DNA of 64,000 bases from Cloacibacterium caeni (GCF_907163125.1 NZ_OU015319.1:2914001-2978000), one strand, 5' to 3'; positions 1 to 9,318 are shown, counted from the stretch's first letter. Numbers and translations are program-made. Notes: generated by a model from the sequence alone, not told the origin.

Positions 1-22
1 GAAGTCCTTTTCGTGAGAAATA

Positions 23-967
23 TTACTCTTTTATTAAACTTTTCGTTTGCGTATTTCCTTCTTTATCAGTGATTTTTACAAGGTAATTTCCTCTTTGTAA
101 AGAAGAGATGTTCATTTCTTTTGAAGCTGATTCTTTTATTTTTTTACCTGAAAAATCATAAAGTTCTATTTTTGTAATAAGAGTCTCAGATTTCACAAAA
201 ACAACATCTTTTGCAGGATTGGGATAGATGGAAATGTTGTTTTTGATATTAGACAAGTCAGCTGTAGCCAGCGTTCCGGAATATAAACTATTTACCTGAG
301 CATCTGTTAGTGCCACGTCAAAAATTTGTAAATCATCAATCGTCGCATTTAGAGTTAACCAAGAAGAAGTACTTGGAGTAGCACCTATTTTAAATAAATT
401 ATTGATTGTGTTAGATGTGTTGATTGCTAAATTTTGTGTTTTGATGAGTGCACCATTCATATAGATTTTAATTTTAGAGCCATCATAAGTCGTTACTAAA
501 TGATACCATTGTCCGTTATTAAAAAAGACATTAGAATTTTCATTAATGGTGATTGTTACACTATAACCGGCACCCCAATTGTATTGTTCTAAACCATTAT
601 TGTAGTTCATGGTAAGGCCAAAAGCTTGTCCGTTTACAGCATTTCCATAACTAAATATGTAACTTCCACCGGTTGCATTATATTGGTTGAATTTTATCCA
701 AGTTGCAACAGTTCTAGGGTTATTTCCTAATGGTAAATTATTGATAATTGCTTTTAAACCTCCAGCATTGGGAATATTCACTGCTTGTCCACCATTTCTA
801 CCCGTAACAAATGAAGTCGGAAAAGTGGCATTCAGTTGACCAAGTTGTATAGTAGAATTGCTATTAGAATATGTATTATTAAATGTAAAGTGATGAATTG
901 GTGTTTGTGCAAAAGCCAAGACAGAAATAAACAAAGTGAAAATGAGTAGAGATTTTATTTTCATCAT
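23..967 (-). CDS. Secreted LamG-domain protein with T9SS type A sorting domain
   Basis: Encodes 314 residues. A signal peptide ends near AFAQ (about residue 21). A LamG/concanavalin-like jelly-roll region spans roughly residues 25-235; TWIKF, WYHLVTTYDG and KIYMNG are typical strands of this fold. The last ~75 residues are a T9SS type A sorting domain (ISIYPNPAKD, LQRGNYLVKI, KSLIKE). The protein is therefore expected on the cell surface or outside the cell, probably binding a glycan or another surface ligand; no catalytic motif was seen. Its ATGATG start overlaps the TGA stop of the gene upstream, which suggests translational coupling. The second ATG (964) is an equally good start. The ligand is unknown. 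Confidence 0.85.
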   Translation of the reverse strand: MMKIKSLLIFTLFISVLAFAQTPIHHFTFNNTYSNSNSTIQLGQLNATFPTSFVTGRNGGQAVNIPNAGGLKAIINNLPLGNNPRTVATWIKFNQYNATGGSYIFSYGNAVNGQAFGLTMNYNNGLEQYNWGAGYSVTITINENSNVFFNNGQWYHLVTTYDGSKIKIYMNGALIKTQNLAINTSNTINNLFKIGATPSTSSWLTLNATIDDLQIFDVALTDAQVNSLYSGTLATADLSNIKNNISIYPNPAKDVVFVKSETLITKIELYDFSGKKIKESASKEMNISSLQRGNYLVKITDKEGNTQTKSLIKE

Positions 968-1392
968 TTTTTGTTTTTAATGGTTAAAAAATAATTTTGA
1001 AATTCGTTTTCTATGTCTGTAATATCAATTTGTTTTGCACTTTTTTTCGGCATGTAGAAAATAATATCCCAAGAAAGTTCTTTAATATTGAATTTCTTAA
1101 ATCGGCCATTTTCTAAGAATCTTACTTGATCAGAACTATTGATTTTAATGGTTTTGATGTTTTTCTTTTTTAAGAAAATTTTGGCTTGATCTAAATAATA
1201 TAAGCCATCTTCTACAATCACAGAAAACTCATCTTCACTCGCAGATTCTTTTTTCAGTTGGTTAATTCTATCGTTAGAAGGCATTACAATCACTACTGCT
1301 TTTTCTTTAATATTCAATGTTTTTTGAGCCGGTAATACGTTGAATGTGAAAAGAAGTAGAAGAGCAAAAAGGTTTAATTTGAATTTCATCAT
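964..1392 (-). CDS. Small exported protein of unknown function
   Basis: About 142 residues with a signal peptide (MMKFKLNLFALLLLF to a cut near LPAQ). The mature part is short, charged and mixed alpha/beta, and no family was recognised. The start is placed at the ATGATG at 1392/1389 because the signal peptide begins there; an in-frame ATG at 1419 would put nine extra residues in front of it. Its stop overlaps the start of the LamG gene, and the gene upstream ends about 70 bp before it, so the three minus-strand genes probably form one operon of exported proteins. Confidence 0.7.
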   Translation of the reverse strand: MMKFKLNLFALLLLFTFNVLPAQKTLNIKEKAVVIVMPSNDRINQLKKESASEDEFSVIVEDGLYYLDQAKIFLKKKNIKTIKINSSDQVRFLENGRFKKFNIKELSWDIIFYMPKKSAKQIDITDIENEFQNYFLTIKNKK

Positions 1393-1460
1393 TTTTAGAA
1401 AATTTAAAGAAATTACCACGGAACTTATAGAAAAGTCCCGCAGTAATCATATGAAGAAGG

Positions 1461-2627
1461 TTACTTGTTTGCGTTTGCTTTAGCACAATCTATCGGGTCC
1501 ATTCCAGAGTTGGCATAATCTGTAGGTGGAGTGATATAGTTTTCGGCTAAACTTCCTGGTGCAGAATAAGAATTTTGCTGTTCTATTTGCATATTCATAA
1601 ATCCACAAGTTCCGTCAGGTTTTTTGAAAACTGCTACAATAGCCATAATTCTAGAAGTTAAAGTTTTTACATAAATTCCTTGATTGTTCCTTAAATCTTG
1701 ATATTGTGGCGCCCATTCACTTGTTGGGTAACAATAGATTGGCGTTTCTTTCCAGCCGTAATCTGCTACACGTTTTTTTACTGCTGCCATCATTGCTTGT
1801 TGAGAAGGTGCTTTTGCTGGAGTTGCTTTTTTAGGGAGATTCATATTTGCAGAATAAGCTTCTTCTTTTTTCTTGTCCATATCTTTAAAGATTTGAGCAA
1901 TTTTTGCAGGAGTATAGTTTTTAATTTTGTCTTCCATTCCTGCTTTATAGAAGAATAAATATTGCTGTCCTTCAAATAAATTATGTCCATAAGGATCACT
2001 ACCAGAAGCTGCGTAGGGTTCGTCTGAAGCGTAAAATAATCCTGGTTCTAGTTGTAGCAAACCTTTTACTTCTCCTTTTTTTACACCTTTTGCTGGATCT
2101 TTGTCTAAATACTGTACATATGCAATATCTGGCATATAACAGTCTATGTAATGTAAAATTCCTTTGGATTTCATTTGTTGCAATAGCATGGCTTTGTATT
2201 TTGCATTTACCCCAGAGCTAATCCAAGTGGTATATTGAGCATCAATAATTGGATTTCCTTCGCTGTTTTTTTGAAAATGATATCTCGAATAAAGATTGAC
2301 TTTGAAATTAGCATCATCAAATTCAAGATATACTTTTTTAAGGGCTAAAACCTTACCATTAGTAATATTTTTAATTCCTAAAGGAACCGATGCGTAATAA
2401 ATTCCACTTGGTCCGTCTTTTTTAAAATTTTGTTTTTCTAAAAAAGGATCTGCAGCATCTTCTTCTAGTGCCTTTAAGTCCTTTTTGTCTGGAGTAATCG
2501 CTTTTTTGGCATCTCCTTCTGGTGTTCCTAATGTTTTTTCGGCAACTTTAGTGAGGAGTTTTCCGAATTGTGCATTCGCTTGAAGAGTAAAGCAGGTAAG
2601 AAGGAGAATAGAAATAGTTTTTCTCAT
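1461..2627 (-). CDS. Exported protein of unknown function
   Basis: 388 residues beginning with a clear signal peptide (MRKTISILLLTCFTLQANAQ). The mature region has a lysine/aspartate-rich segment (about residues 35-65), then mixed sequence with several aromatic patches (YSRYHFQK, YGHNLFEGQQYLFFYKAG). There is one cysteine pair near the middle and others near the C-terminus (CYPTSEW, CGFMN, DCAKANANK). There is no T9SS sorting domain and no lipobox, so a periplasmic location is most likely. No family was recognised. It is the first gene of the minus-strand run and is divergent from the sensor kinase gene, sharing a 250-bp intergenic region with it. Confidence 0.75.
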   Translation of the reverse strand: MRKTISILLLTCFTLQANAQFGKLLTKVAEKTLGTPEGDAKKAITPDKKDLKALEEDAADPFLEKQNFKKDGPSGIYYASVPLGIKNITNGKVLALKKVYLEFDDANFKVNLYSRYHFQKNSEGNPIIDAQYTTWISSGVNAKYKAMLLQQMKSKGILHYIDCYMPDIAYVQYLDKDPAKGVKKGEVKGLLQLEPGLFYASDEPYAASGSDPYGHNLFEGQQYLFFYKAGMEDKIKNYTPAKIAQIFKDMDKKKEEAYSANMNLPKKATPAKAPSQQAMMAAVKKRVADYGWKETPIYCYPTSEWAPQYQDLRNNQGIYVKTLTSRIMAIVAVFKKPDGTCGFMNMQIEQQNSYSAPGSLAENYITPPTDYANSGMDPIDCAKANANK

Positions 2628-2775
2628 AATGTTTTTATATATTAAATTGTGTTTTCATCAATAAACCAATAGCGATATAATTTTTGTAAGAATTGGCTAA
2701 AGTGTTTCTTCATGTTTTTTTTGCAAAATTATTTCTAGTGATGCTTTGTTCTGGAGTACATTTAACCAAATCTGA

Positions 2776-2820
2776 TTTTGGATTAACGTAACTAACTTTT
2801 AGATTTTCGTTAATTCAAAA
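2776..2820. promoter_or_regulatory. Inverted repeat in a divergent intergenic region
   Basis: Arms at 2776-2788 (TTTTGGATTAACG) and 2808-2820 (CGTTAATTCAAAA) match at 12 of 13 positions when one is reverse-complemented, with a 19-bp spacer. The pair lies between the exported-protein gene (minus) and the kinase gene (plus), centred about 66 bp upstream of the kinase -7 box. It could be an operator for the LytTR regulator encoded downstream. That role is inferred from position only. Confidence 0.45.
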
Positions 2821-2863
2821 TGGTTTTTAGTAAACTCTGAAACGGAGTGAGAAGAATTATTGT

Positions 2864-2871
2864 TAATTTTG
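2864..2871 (+). promoter_or_regulatory. Bacteroidetes-type -7 box (TAATTTTG)
   Basis: TAATTTTG fits the TAnnTTTG -7 consensus of Bacteroidetes promoters and ends six bases before the ATG at 2878. It rules out the in-frame ATG at 2860 as the translation start, because that codon would lie upstream of the transcription start. No TTTG element was seen at the usual 19-bp spacing. Confidence 0.5.
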
Positions 2872-2877
2872 TTTATA

Positions 2878-5730
2878 ATGATTAAGAAAATCTTATTTTT
2901 TCTAGCGGTTTTAATAAATTTTGTAGTTTCTGCACAAAATAGTATTCCCTATTATTATCATCTCAGTAAGCAAAACGGAATGCCTACAGAAGTGGTTTAT
3001 GATGTTTACCAAGATAGAAAAGGTTTTATTTGGATTTCTACAGAACAAGGTCTATTCAGATATGATGGTAAAAATTATCAGAATTATGCGTTAGATGAAC
3101 AGACTTCTAAATCAGGTTCTTGTATCAGCGAAGATAAATATGGAAGAATTTGGTATAGTAATTTTGATGGATATCTCTATTTTATAGAAAAAGGACAACT
3201 GAAATTGTTCAAACCTCACATTCCTATTGGTTATCTTAAATTTGGACTTATTAATAATTCGCTTTTTACGGTAGAAGAAGAGGGAGTAATCGTTTATGAT
3301 TTGATGACGGGAAAGAAAAATAAATCTTATCCTATCAATCAAAAAAAACTCAATTTTACGCATAGTGACGGAAAGAATTTTTATGTTTTCGCAGATGAAT
3401 TGCTTATCATCAATGAAAAAGGAAAAACAGCAGTTCAACTTCCAGAAGCGCTTAAGAATTTCAGAGCAGGAATTATGCAAAACACCAAAAATGGTTTGCT
3501 TTTTACTTCTAAGCATGAGAGTTTTGGGTATTATTTTAAAAACAATACATTTTCTAAAGTTAATTTTCCTAAAGAAATCACTTTCGTGCAAAACACGTCT
3601 TTTGATGGAAAAGAAAACTGGCTTTGTACTACTGATGGCGCTTTTAGCACGAATTTAGCACAACCTTTTTTCAAAGGATATAACATTTCTACGGTTTATA
3701 AAGATAGAAATCAGAATTATTGGTTTGCTACCATTAATAATGGAATTTTCTTAGTTCCCAATCTTCATGTGCAGTTTTTTGAAAGTAAAAATATTATCAC
3801 TTCACTTTCTGCGTATAAAAACCAACTGCTCATCGGGACACAAAATGAAGAGTTATTTCTGAAAAATATTGAAAATCAAAACGAAAAGTTAATTTTTAAG
3901 GGAGAAAATAAACACGAGATTTATTTGTTGAAATCTTTCAATAATTCTCCGAATATTTTTACTTCTTCTTATGGTTTTAGAATTCTAGACCAAAATGGAA
4001 AATTAGTCTACCAAGACGAAGCAGCCATCAAAGATATTGCTCCATTAGACGAGAAAAACTTTGCTTTTGCAGCGAGCGGAACTTGCGGTTTTCTCAGTTT
4101 TGGAAAAACAAAAACGGATTGGCAAAAAATCTTTCCTCCTCAGATAACTTTAGGAGCTCAGAATACTCTAATCAATAAAGTGAGAGGGAAATCTGTGGTT
4201 TTCGATGCGGAAAATTTAAGACTATATTTTGCAACCAATAAAGGTCTTTTTGTGGTTTCAAAAAATAAAACTCAAGAAATTTTATATCGAGGAAAATCTG
4301 TGTATATCAGTAGATTGGTTCAATATGGCTCGCAGATTTTTGCACTTACTCAGAATAATAAATTGTTGCAAGTAAAAGACTTTCAAATCATTCAACCAAG
4401 TATTTTTCAGTCGCTTTCTCAGAATAAAATTCTCAATATCAGAATGATTAATGAGAGATTGTATCTAAATTCTGACAATGGAATTTTTGTCTATGATTTT
4501 AAAACTCGAAAACAATACAAAAAACTTTCTTACAACCAAGACTTTGAATTCAGTCAAATTACAGAAATAGGCGATAAGGTTTTTATTGGTGTAAATAGAG
4601 GGATTTTATCCTTGCCACTTTCTTATCAAGAGCATCAGAATTACCCGAAATTAATTTTAGATGAGGTGAAAATAAATGGTAAAATCACGTCTTTTTCTTC
4701 TCAAAAATCATTTGAAAATGATGAAAACAATTTAGAATTAAGATATGCTTTGCTCAATTTTACTCCAGGAGAAAAATACAAGGTTTTTTATAAAATAAAT
4801 AATGGAAATTGGCATCTCGCAGACGAAAATTCTAGAAAATTAGACTTTCCGTCACTTTCGGCTGGCGATTATCAAATCACATTGAAAACCGAAGATAAAA
4901 ATGCAGCGCCCATTGTTTTGAATTTTACCATAAAACAAGTTTTTTGGAAATCTTGGATTTTTATACTTTTTATAGGCGGTTTGTTGATTTTTTTAATCAA
5001 TTTTTATTATCGATATCAAATCAGAAAAATAAATTATACCAAACAGCTAGAAATTGACACCATTCGTTTAGAAAAAGAGAGCAACAGTTCGAAACTCAAA
5101 GCTTTTAAATCGCAAATGAATCCGCATTTTTTCTATAATGCTCTGAATACTTTGCAGTCGTATATTCTAACCAATGAAAAAAAGCCAGCGCTTACTTATT
5201 TGTCTCAATTTTCTGGATTAACGCGCAAAATTTTAGAATTTACAGAACAAGATTACATCTCTTTAGAAGAAGAAATAGAAACGCTGAAACTGTATTTAGA
5301 ATTAGAAAAAGCGAGATTTAATGGAGATTTACACTATGAAATCTCGACTAAAAATATTGACCATCTTTCTAAAATTCATATTCCTGTTTTGCTTTTACAG
5401 CCTTATGTAGAAAATGCAATTAAACACGGACTTCTTCATTCTAGAAAAGAAAAAATATTGAATATTTCCTTTGAGCTGAAAAAAGATTTTCTCTGTATTA
5501 GGATAGAAGATAACGGAATTGGTATCGAAAAAAGTAAAATTATTAATGCTCAAAAAGGCAACCAAAAACCAGCTTCTTTTGCAACTTCGGCACAAGAAAA
5601 AAGAGTAGAAATCCTTAATAAAATGTATAAAAATTCTGTTTCTATCATCATAGAAAATAAGGAAAACGAAAATGGAGTTTCTATAGGAACTTTGGTGAAA
5701 ATTCAACTAAAACCCATTAATGTATTATGA
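2878..5730 (+). CDS. Two-component sensor histidine kinase, beta-propeller/Y_Y_Y sensor, LytS-type kinase
   Basis: About 950 residues. A signal peptide (MIKKILFFLAVLINFVVSAQ) precedes a two-propeller-repeat sensor (YDVYQDRKGFIWISTEQGL and similar blades, about residues 20-600) and a Y_Y_Y-like domain. One membrane span follows (WIFILFIGGLLIFLINFYY, near 700-720), and then a cytoplasmic His_kinase (LytS/YehU type) module. The phospho-acceptor is H750 in QMNPHFFYNALN, and the ATP-binding part has ENAIKHG and EDNGIGI. The 3' end overlaps the response regulator gene by 4 bp (ATGA). It is probably a periplasmic sensor, often linked to polysaccharide or envelope signals in Bacteroidota; the signal is unknown. 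Confidence 0.9.
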   Translation: MIKKILFFLAVLINFVVSAQNSIPYYYHLSKQNGMPTEVVYDVYQDRKGFIWISTEQGLFRYDGKNYQNYALDEQTSKSGSCISEDKYGRIWYSNFDGYLYFIEKGQLKLFKPHIPIGYLKFGLINNSLFTVEEEGVIVYDLMTGKKNKSYPINQKKLNFTHSDGKNFYVFADELLIINEKGKTAVQLPEALKNFRAGIMQNTKNGLLFTSKHESFGYYFKNNTFSKVNFPKEITFVQNTSFDGKENWLCTTDGAFSTNLAQPFFKGYNISTVYKDRNQNYWFATINNGIFLVPNLHVQFFESKNIITSLSAYKNQLLIGTQNEELFLKNIENQNEKLIFKGENKHEIYLLKSFNNSPNIFTSSYGFRILDQNGKLVYQDEAAIKDIAPLDEKNFAFAASGTCGFLSFGKTKTDWQKIFPPQITLGAQNTLINKVRGKSVVFDAENLRLYFATNKGLFVVSKNKTQEILYRGKSVYISRLVQYGSQIFALTQNNKLLQVKDFQIIQPSIFQSLSQNKILNIRMINERLYLNSDNGIFVYDFKTRKQYKKLSYNQDFEFSQITEIGDKVFIGVNRGILSLPLSYQEHQNYPKLILDEVKINGKITSFSSQKSFENDENNLELRYALLNFTPGEKYKVFYKINNGNWHLADENSRKLDFPSLSAGDYQITLKTEDKNAAPIVLNFTIKQVFWKSWIFILFIGGLLIFLINFYYRYQIRKINYTKQLEIDTIRLEKESNSSKLKAFKSQMNPHFFYNALNTLQSYILTNEKKPALTYLSQFSGLTRKILEFTEQDYISLEEEIETLKLYLELEKARFNGDLHYEISTKNIDHLSKIHIPVLLLQPYVENAIKHGLLHSRKEKILNISFELKKDFLCIRIEDNGIGIEKSKIINAQKGNQKPASFATSAQEKRVEILNKMYKNSVSIIIENKENENGVSIGTLVKIQLKPINVL

Positions 5731-6473
5731 AAGCACTGATTGTAGATGACGAAGAAAGAGCTAGAGTTTCTCTTAGATATTTAATTGCAGAATTTTTGCC
5801 CCATTTAGAAATTGTGGCAGAGTGTGATGGGATTCCTAATGCTGTGAAATCTATACATAAACATAAGCCAGATTTGGTTTTTTTAGACATCGAAATGCCT
5901 GGACATTCTGGATTAGAGATTCTAGATTTTTTTGACGAAAAAGATTTAAATTTTGGAATAATTTTTACCACAGCTTATCAAGAATATGCCATTAAAGCAT
6001 TTAAACTTTCGGCGGTAGATTATTTGTTAAAACCCATTAATCCTATAGAATTGCTAGAAGCGGTAAATAGATTTCAGAAATTAACAAGTCAGAAAATAAA
6101 AGTGCTTCACGAAAGCTTAGGAAAAGATTTTTCAGAAACCAAAAAAATAGGAATTTCTCATAGCAACGGAATAGAACTTATTTTGCCAGATGAAATTATT
6201 TATATCAAAGGAGAAGGAGCGTATTCAGAAATACATTTGACGGATGGTAAGAAGATTCTAGCAAGTAAAAACCTGAAAATGTTCGAAGAGAATTTAGCCG
6301 AAAATCCACAATTTATAAGAGTTCACAAATCTTATATCGTGAATTTTAATCATCTCATTTCTATTAATAAATCAAACGGAGGAACCATTGTTATGACTAA
6401 TCAGATGGAAATTCCTTTTAATTCTGATAGTTATGAACTGATTTTAGAAAAAATAAATTTGATAAAAAAATAA
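5727..6473 (+). CDS. LytTR-family response regulator
   Basis: 248 residues. An N-terminal receiver domain carries the acidic pair in VDDEE, the phospho-acceptor D54 (VFLDIEMPG), a conserved T in IFTTAY and K in LLKPINP. The C-terminal ~100 residues are a LytTR DNA-binding domain (IIYIKGEGAYSEIHL, SKNLKMFEE, FIRVHKSYIVN). It is the cognate regulator of the overlapping upstream kinase. The gene converges on the IS256-type transposase 50 bp away, so the IS marks the downstream edge of this pair. Confidence 0.92.
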   Translation: MKALIVDDEERARVSLRYLIAEFLPHLEIVAECDGIPNAVKSIHKHKPDLVFLDIEMPGHSGLEILDFFDEKDLNFGIIFTTAYQEYAIKAFKLSAVDYLLKPINPIELLEAVNRFQKLTSQKIKVLHESLGKDFSETKKIGISHSNGIELILPDEIIYIKGEGAYSEIHLTDGKKILASKNLKMFEENLAENPQFIRVHKSYIVNFNHLISINKSNGGTIVMTNQMEIPFNSDSYELILEKINLIKK

Positions 6474-6512
6474 AAAAGACACTATCCCAAAAAGTGTGTA
6501 AGTTAAAAAGTT

Positions 6513-6540
6513 AAGGCTTGGATTTTATAATCTGAGCCTT
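6513..6540. terminator. Hairpin at the 3' end of the transposase gene
   Basis: AAGGCT-n2-GATT pairs with AATC-n2-AGCCTT around a short AT loop. The stem overlaps the last codons of the transposase and is followed by T-rich sequence on the plus strand. It may end both the transposase transcript and read-through from the LytTR gene. Confidence 0.5.
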
Positions 6541-7727
6541 TTGTCAAAAATAAGCATAAATTGGTTTAAAACAATACCCCAATTTTGGATTGGCATTGAC
6601 CATTTTTTGGTAGCTTCCTTTAAAGCAAGAAAAACCGACTTCAAGACTGCATCATCCGTAGGGAAAGACATTTTGTTTTTGGTATATTTTCTGATTTTTC
6701 CATTGAGATTTTCAATTAAATTAGTAGTGTAAATAATTTTACGGATTTCCAAAGGAAAGTCAAAAAATACAGTCAGTTCGTCCCAATTATCTCTCCACGA
6801 TTTTATCGCATAAGCATATTTGGATTCCCATTTTTCTGCAAAATCATTCAGAGCGGCTTCTGCCGCTTGTTTATTTGGAGCATTATAGATGTGCTTCATA
6901 TCGGCAGTAAAGTCTTTTCTGTCTTTCCAAACCACGTATTTACAGGCGTTTCTAATTTGATGAACTACACAGATTTGGGTTTGAGATTCAGGAAAAATTG
7001 AGCGAATAGTCTGGGTAAATCCATTCAAATTATCGGTAGCTGTAATTAAAATATCTTCTACACCACGAGCTTTTAAATCGGTTAAAACAGTCATCCAAAA
7101 ACTAGAACTTTCGTTTTTTCCGAGCCACATTCCGAGAACTTCTTTCTTGCCATCACGGTTTAAACCTACCGCTAAATAGATGGTTTTATTGATGACTTTT
7201 GAGTTTTCACGAACTTTAAAGACAATTCCATCCATCCAAACAATGAGATAAAGGTCTTCTAATGGTCTATTCTGCCAACTCACTACTTCGCTTGCAACTG
7301 CATCAGTAATCCTAGAAATGGTAGAAGTAGAGACTTCAAAATCGTACATCTCACGAATTTGCTCCTCAATATCGCTCACGCTCATTCCTTTAGCATAAAA
7401 GGAGATAATGATATTTTCTAAACCTTCTATAATATTGTGTCTTTTAGGAACTAGAGCTGGTTCAAAACTACTTTCTCTATCTCTGGGAATTTTTATTTCA
7501 GATTCACCAAATGAGGATTTTATCTTTTTGGTTCCGTGTCCGTTACGATAGTTTCCAGTGGTGGTTTTTTCGTGTTTCTCGTTGTCGAGATGAGCATCAA
7601 GTTCGGCTTCGAGCATGTGTTCTACAGCTCGTTTGTGCATTTGTTTAAAGAATGAGGTTAAATCTTCTCCATTCTTAAAGGATTTGTAGAAATCCTTGTT
7701 GTTTAATAAGTCTTCTTTGTCAATCAT
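6525..7727 (-). CDS. IS256-family transposase
   Basis: 400 residues, full length for a mutator-type DDE transposase. The likely catalytic residues are D166 (VWMDGIVFK), D232 (TATDNLNGF) and E339 ([18 protein letters not shown], the C-terminal signature of the family). Between them lies the [13 protein letters not shown] segment typical of IS256 transposases. It catalyses cut- or copy-type transposition of the element it sits in. No frameshift or internal stop was seen. It is transcribed towards the LytTR regulator. Confidence 0.95.
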   Translation of the reverse strand: MIDKEDLLNNKDFYKSFKNGEDLTSFFKQMHKRAVEHMLEAELDAHLDNEKHEKTTTGNYRNGHGTKKIKSSFGESEIKIPRDRESSFEPALVPKRHNIIEGLENIIISFYAKGMSVSDIEEQIREMYDFEVSTSTISRITDAVASEVVSWQNRPLEDLYLIVWMDGIVFKVRENSKVINKTIYLAVGLNRDGKKEVLGMWLGKNESSSFWMTVLTDLKARGVEDILITATDNLNGFTQTIRSIFPESQTQICVVHQIRNACKYVVWKDRKDFTADMKHIYNAPNKQAAEAALNDFAEKWESKYAYAIKSWRDNWDELTVFFDFPLEIRKIIYTTNLIENLNGKIRKYTKNKMSFPTDDAVLKSVFLALKEATKKWSMPIQNWGIVLNQFMLIFDKRLRL

Positions 7728-7752
7728 AACTATGTAAATATATAAAATAGTA

Positions 7753-7814
7753 AAAAGTTATTTCCGAAAAATTTTTTGAGCTTTTATTGCTCAAAATTTT
7801 TCAGAATAACTTTT
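7753..7814. other. Long hairpin upstream of the transposase, overlapping the right IS end
   Basis: 7753-7762 (AAAAGTTATT) pairs with 7805-7814, and inside it 7766-7781 pairs with 7789-7802 apart from two extra T residues, leaving a 7-base loop. The outer arm is shared with the terminal inverted repeat. It lies between the IS end and the transposase start, so it could stop outside transcription from entering the transposase gene, or take part in end recognition. Function inferred. Confidence 0.6.
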
Positions 7815-7881
7815 CAACTTACACAGTTAATGAAATACTACCATAAAAACTTTGCCAAAATTCTCAACCTTTACCTTTACC

Positions 7882-8709
7882 TCAATCTATCATTACACTC
7901 GTCATGCTCAAACTTCCACCAATCAATTCATCATTAAAAAGCGAAATTTCATCAGATTTTTCTTTCAAACCAAGCGTGTAAATCAGAGGTAAATAATGAT
8001 CAGGAGTAGGAATGGCATTTTGCAATGCGGCTCCTTGTTTTTCAAAATGAATTAAATTCTGAAAATTTCCATCAAGAATCCATTCATTCGTTTTGGCTCT
8101 CGCTTCTATTGCCCAATCCCAACCAGCACCAACCGTATTGATATTCTTCCAGTCAATCATTCTAAGATTGTGAACCACGTTTCCACTTCCGATAATCAGA
8201 ATGCCTTTTTCTCTTAATTTTTGTAATTTTTTAGCCAAATCAAAATGATATTGAGCAGGCTGAGTATAATCAATACTCATTTGGATCACTGGAATATTTG
8301 CTGCGGGATACAAATGTTTTATCACGCTCCAAGCTCCATGATCTAGTCCCCAACTATCGGTTTCTATAACTGAAGTGGGCGCCAAAAGTTCTGCTGTTTC
8401 TTTCGCCAATTCAGGATTTCCTTTTGCAGGATATTCTACCTCGAAAAGTTCTTGCGGGAATCCATAAAAATCATGAATCGTTTTCTGCATTTCTCCCGAA
8501 GTTACATAAGTTCCTTTGGTGTACCAATGCGCAGAAATACACAAAATAGCATTGGGAGTAGGAATTTTTTTAGAAATTTCTCTAAATCCTCTCACAAATT
8601 GGTTTTCTTCTATTGCATTCATCGGCAAACCATGTCCTAAAAATAGAACCGGCATTTTTTCGCTTTTGGGCAATTGTTCAGAAATGTATTCTAATACGTT
8701 GATGTTCAT
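7882..8709 (-). CDS. ygiD: 4,5-DOPA-extradiol-dioxygenase-like protein (YgiD/DodA class)
   Basis: 275 residues, the usual length for class III extradiol ring-cleavage dioxygenases of the YgiD type. Motifs include LFLGHGLPMNA near the N-terminus, ILCISAHWYTKGTYVT, SWGLDHGAWSVIKHLYP and IIGSGNVVHNLRMIDW, which supply the metal-binding histidines. The family opens catecholic rings such as L-DOPA, but the physiological substrate in bacteria is usually unknown. The gene lies just beyond the right end of the IS element and about 65 bp downstream of yceI, separated from it by a terminator-like hairpin. Confidence 0.88.
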   Translation of the reverse strand: MNINVLEYISEQLPKSEKMPVLFLGHGLPMNAIEENQFVRGFREISKKIPTPNAILCISAHWYTKGTYVTSGEMQKTIHDFYGFPQELFEVEYPAKGNPELAKETAELLAPTSVIETDSWGLDHGAWSVIKHLYPAANIPVIQMSIDYTQPAQYHFDLAKKLQKLREKGILIIGSGNVVHNLRMIDWKNINTVGAGWDWAIEARAKTNEWILDGNFQNLIHFEKQGAALQNAIPTPDHYLPLIYTLGLKEKSDEISLFNDELIGGSLSMTSVMID

Positions 8710-8723
8710 TTTAATTAAAAATT

Positions 8724-8753
8724 GATGCAGAATGCTCTAAAGCGTTCTGCATC
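8724..8753 (-). terminator. Hairpin terminator between yceI and the dioxygenase gene
   Basis: GATGCAGAATGC (8724-8735) pairs with GCGTTCTGCATC (8742-8753) with one G-T pair and a 6-base loop. Read on the minus strand it is followed by a T-rich run, as expected for an intrinsic terminator after yceI. Confidence 0.65.
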
Positions 8754-8774
8754 TTTCATCGTTTGTGTTTGTTA

Positions 8775-9284
8775 TTATCCTTTTACGAATTGTAATTCTC
8801 CAGCGATTTTTACTTCATCGCTTACTAAAACACCGCCAGTTTCCAAGGCTGCATTCCAGTTTAAACCGAAATCACTTCTTTTGATTTTTCCTTCAAAAGT
8901 AAATCCAGCTTTAGTGTTTCCCCAAGGATCTTGGTTGATTCCACCGAATTCCACTTCTAATTGTACTGGTTTAGTAACTCCGTTAATAGTTAAATGTCCT
9001 GTTACATTATCAGCTAAAGAAGCACTTTCAAAAGTAATCGTTGGGTTTTGTTCTGCATTGAAAAAATCTGCACTTTTCAAGTGAGTATCTCTATCTGTAT
9101 TATTTGTGTCAATAGAATCTGTTTGGATAGTCGCGCTTACTTTTGCGTTTTTGAAAGTATCATCTTCTGCTTCTACTTCAGCAGTAAAAGTGTTGAAAGC
9201 TCCTTTTACGTTAGAAATCATCATGTGTCTTACTTTGAAGGTAATTTCACTGTGCGTAGTGTCTAAGTTCCATTTTGTTGCCAT
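8775..9284 (-). CDS. yceI: YceI-family lipid-binding protein, cytoplasmic form
   Basis: 169 residues forming the YceI lipocalin-like barrel: it starts at WNLDTTHSEITFKVRHMMISNVKG, and later has TFESAS, GHLTINGVTKPV and FEGKIKRSDFGLNWN. Members bind polyisoprenoid or amide lipids. Unlike periplasmic YceI proteins there is no signal peptide, so this copy is predicted to be cytoplasmic, as is common in flavobacteria. The length matches the family core. A hairpin downstream separates it from the dioxygenase gene, so it is probably transcribed alone. Confidence 0.9.
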   Translation of the reverse strand: MATKWNLDTTHSEITFKVRHMMISNVKGAFNTFTAEVEAEDDTFKNAKVSATIQTDSIDTNNTDRDTHLKSADFFNAEQNPTITFESASLADNVTGHLTINGVTKPVQLEVEFGGINQDPWGNTKAGFTFEGKIKRSDFGLNWNAALETGGVLVSDEVKIAGELQFVKG

Positions 9285-9318
9285 AATATTTTGTATTTTT
9301 TAGTTAATTATTATGGTG

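Larger units (their letters stand above)
6495..7825. mobile_element. IS256-family insertion sequence
   Basis: A single transposase gene is bounded by 19-bp terminal inverted repeats: left 6495-6513 (TGTGTAAGTTAAAAAGTTA) and right 7807-7825, whose reverse complement differs at one base (TGTGTAAGTTGAAAAGTTA). The element is about 1.33 kb, normal for the family. No convincing 8-9 bp target duplication is visible outside these limits, so the exact ends may be a few bases further out or the flanks may have been rearranged. The reading frame is intact, so the element may still be active. Confidence 0.85.

Noticed and set aside
2860-2877. Upstream ATG as the start of the propeller kinase
   Set aside because: It lies before the likely -7 box and in front of a complete signal peptide that starts at 2878.
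6473-7881. Target-site duplication of the IS element
   Set aside because: The bases directly outside 6495 and 7825 do not match in direct orientation over 8-9 bp, so no duplication is claimed.
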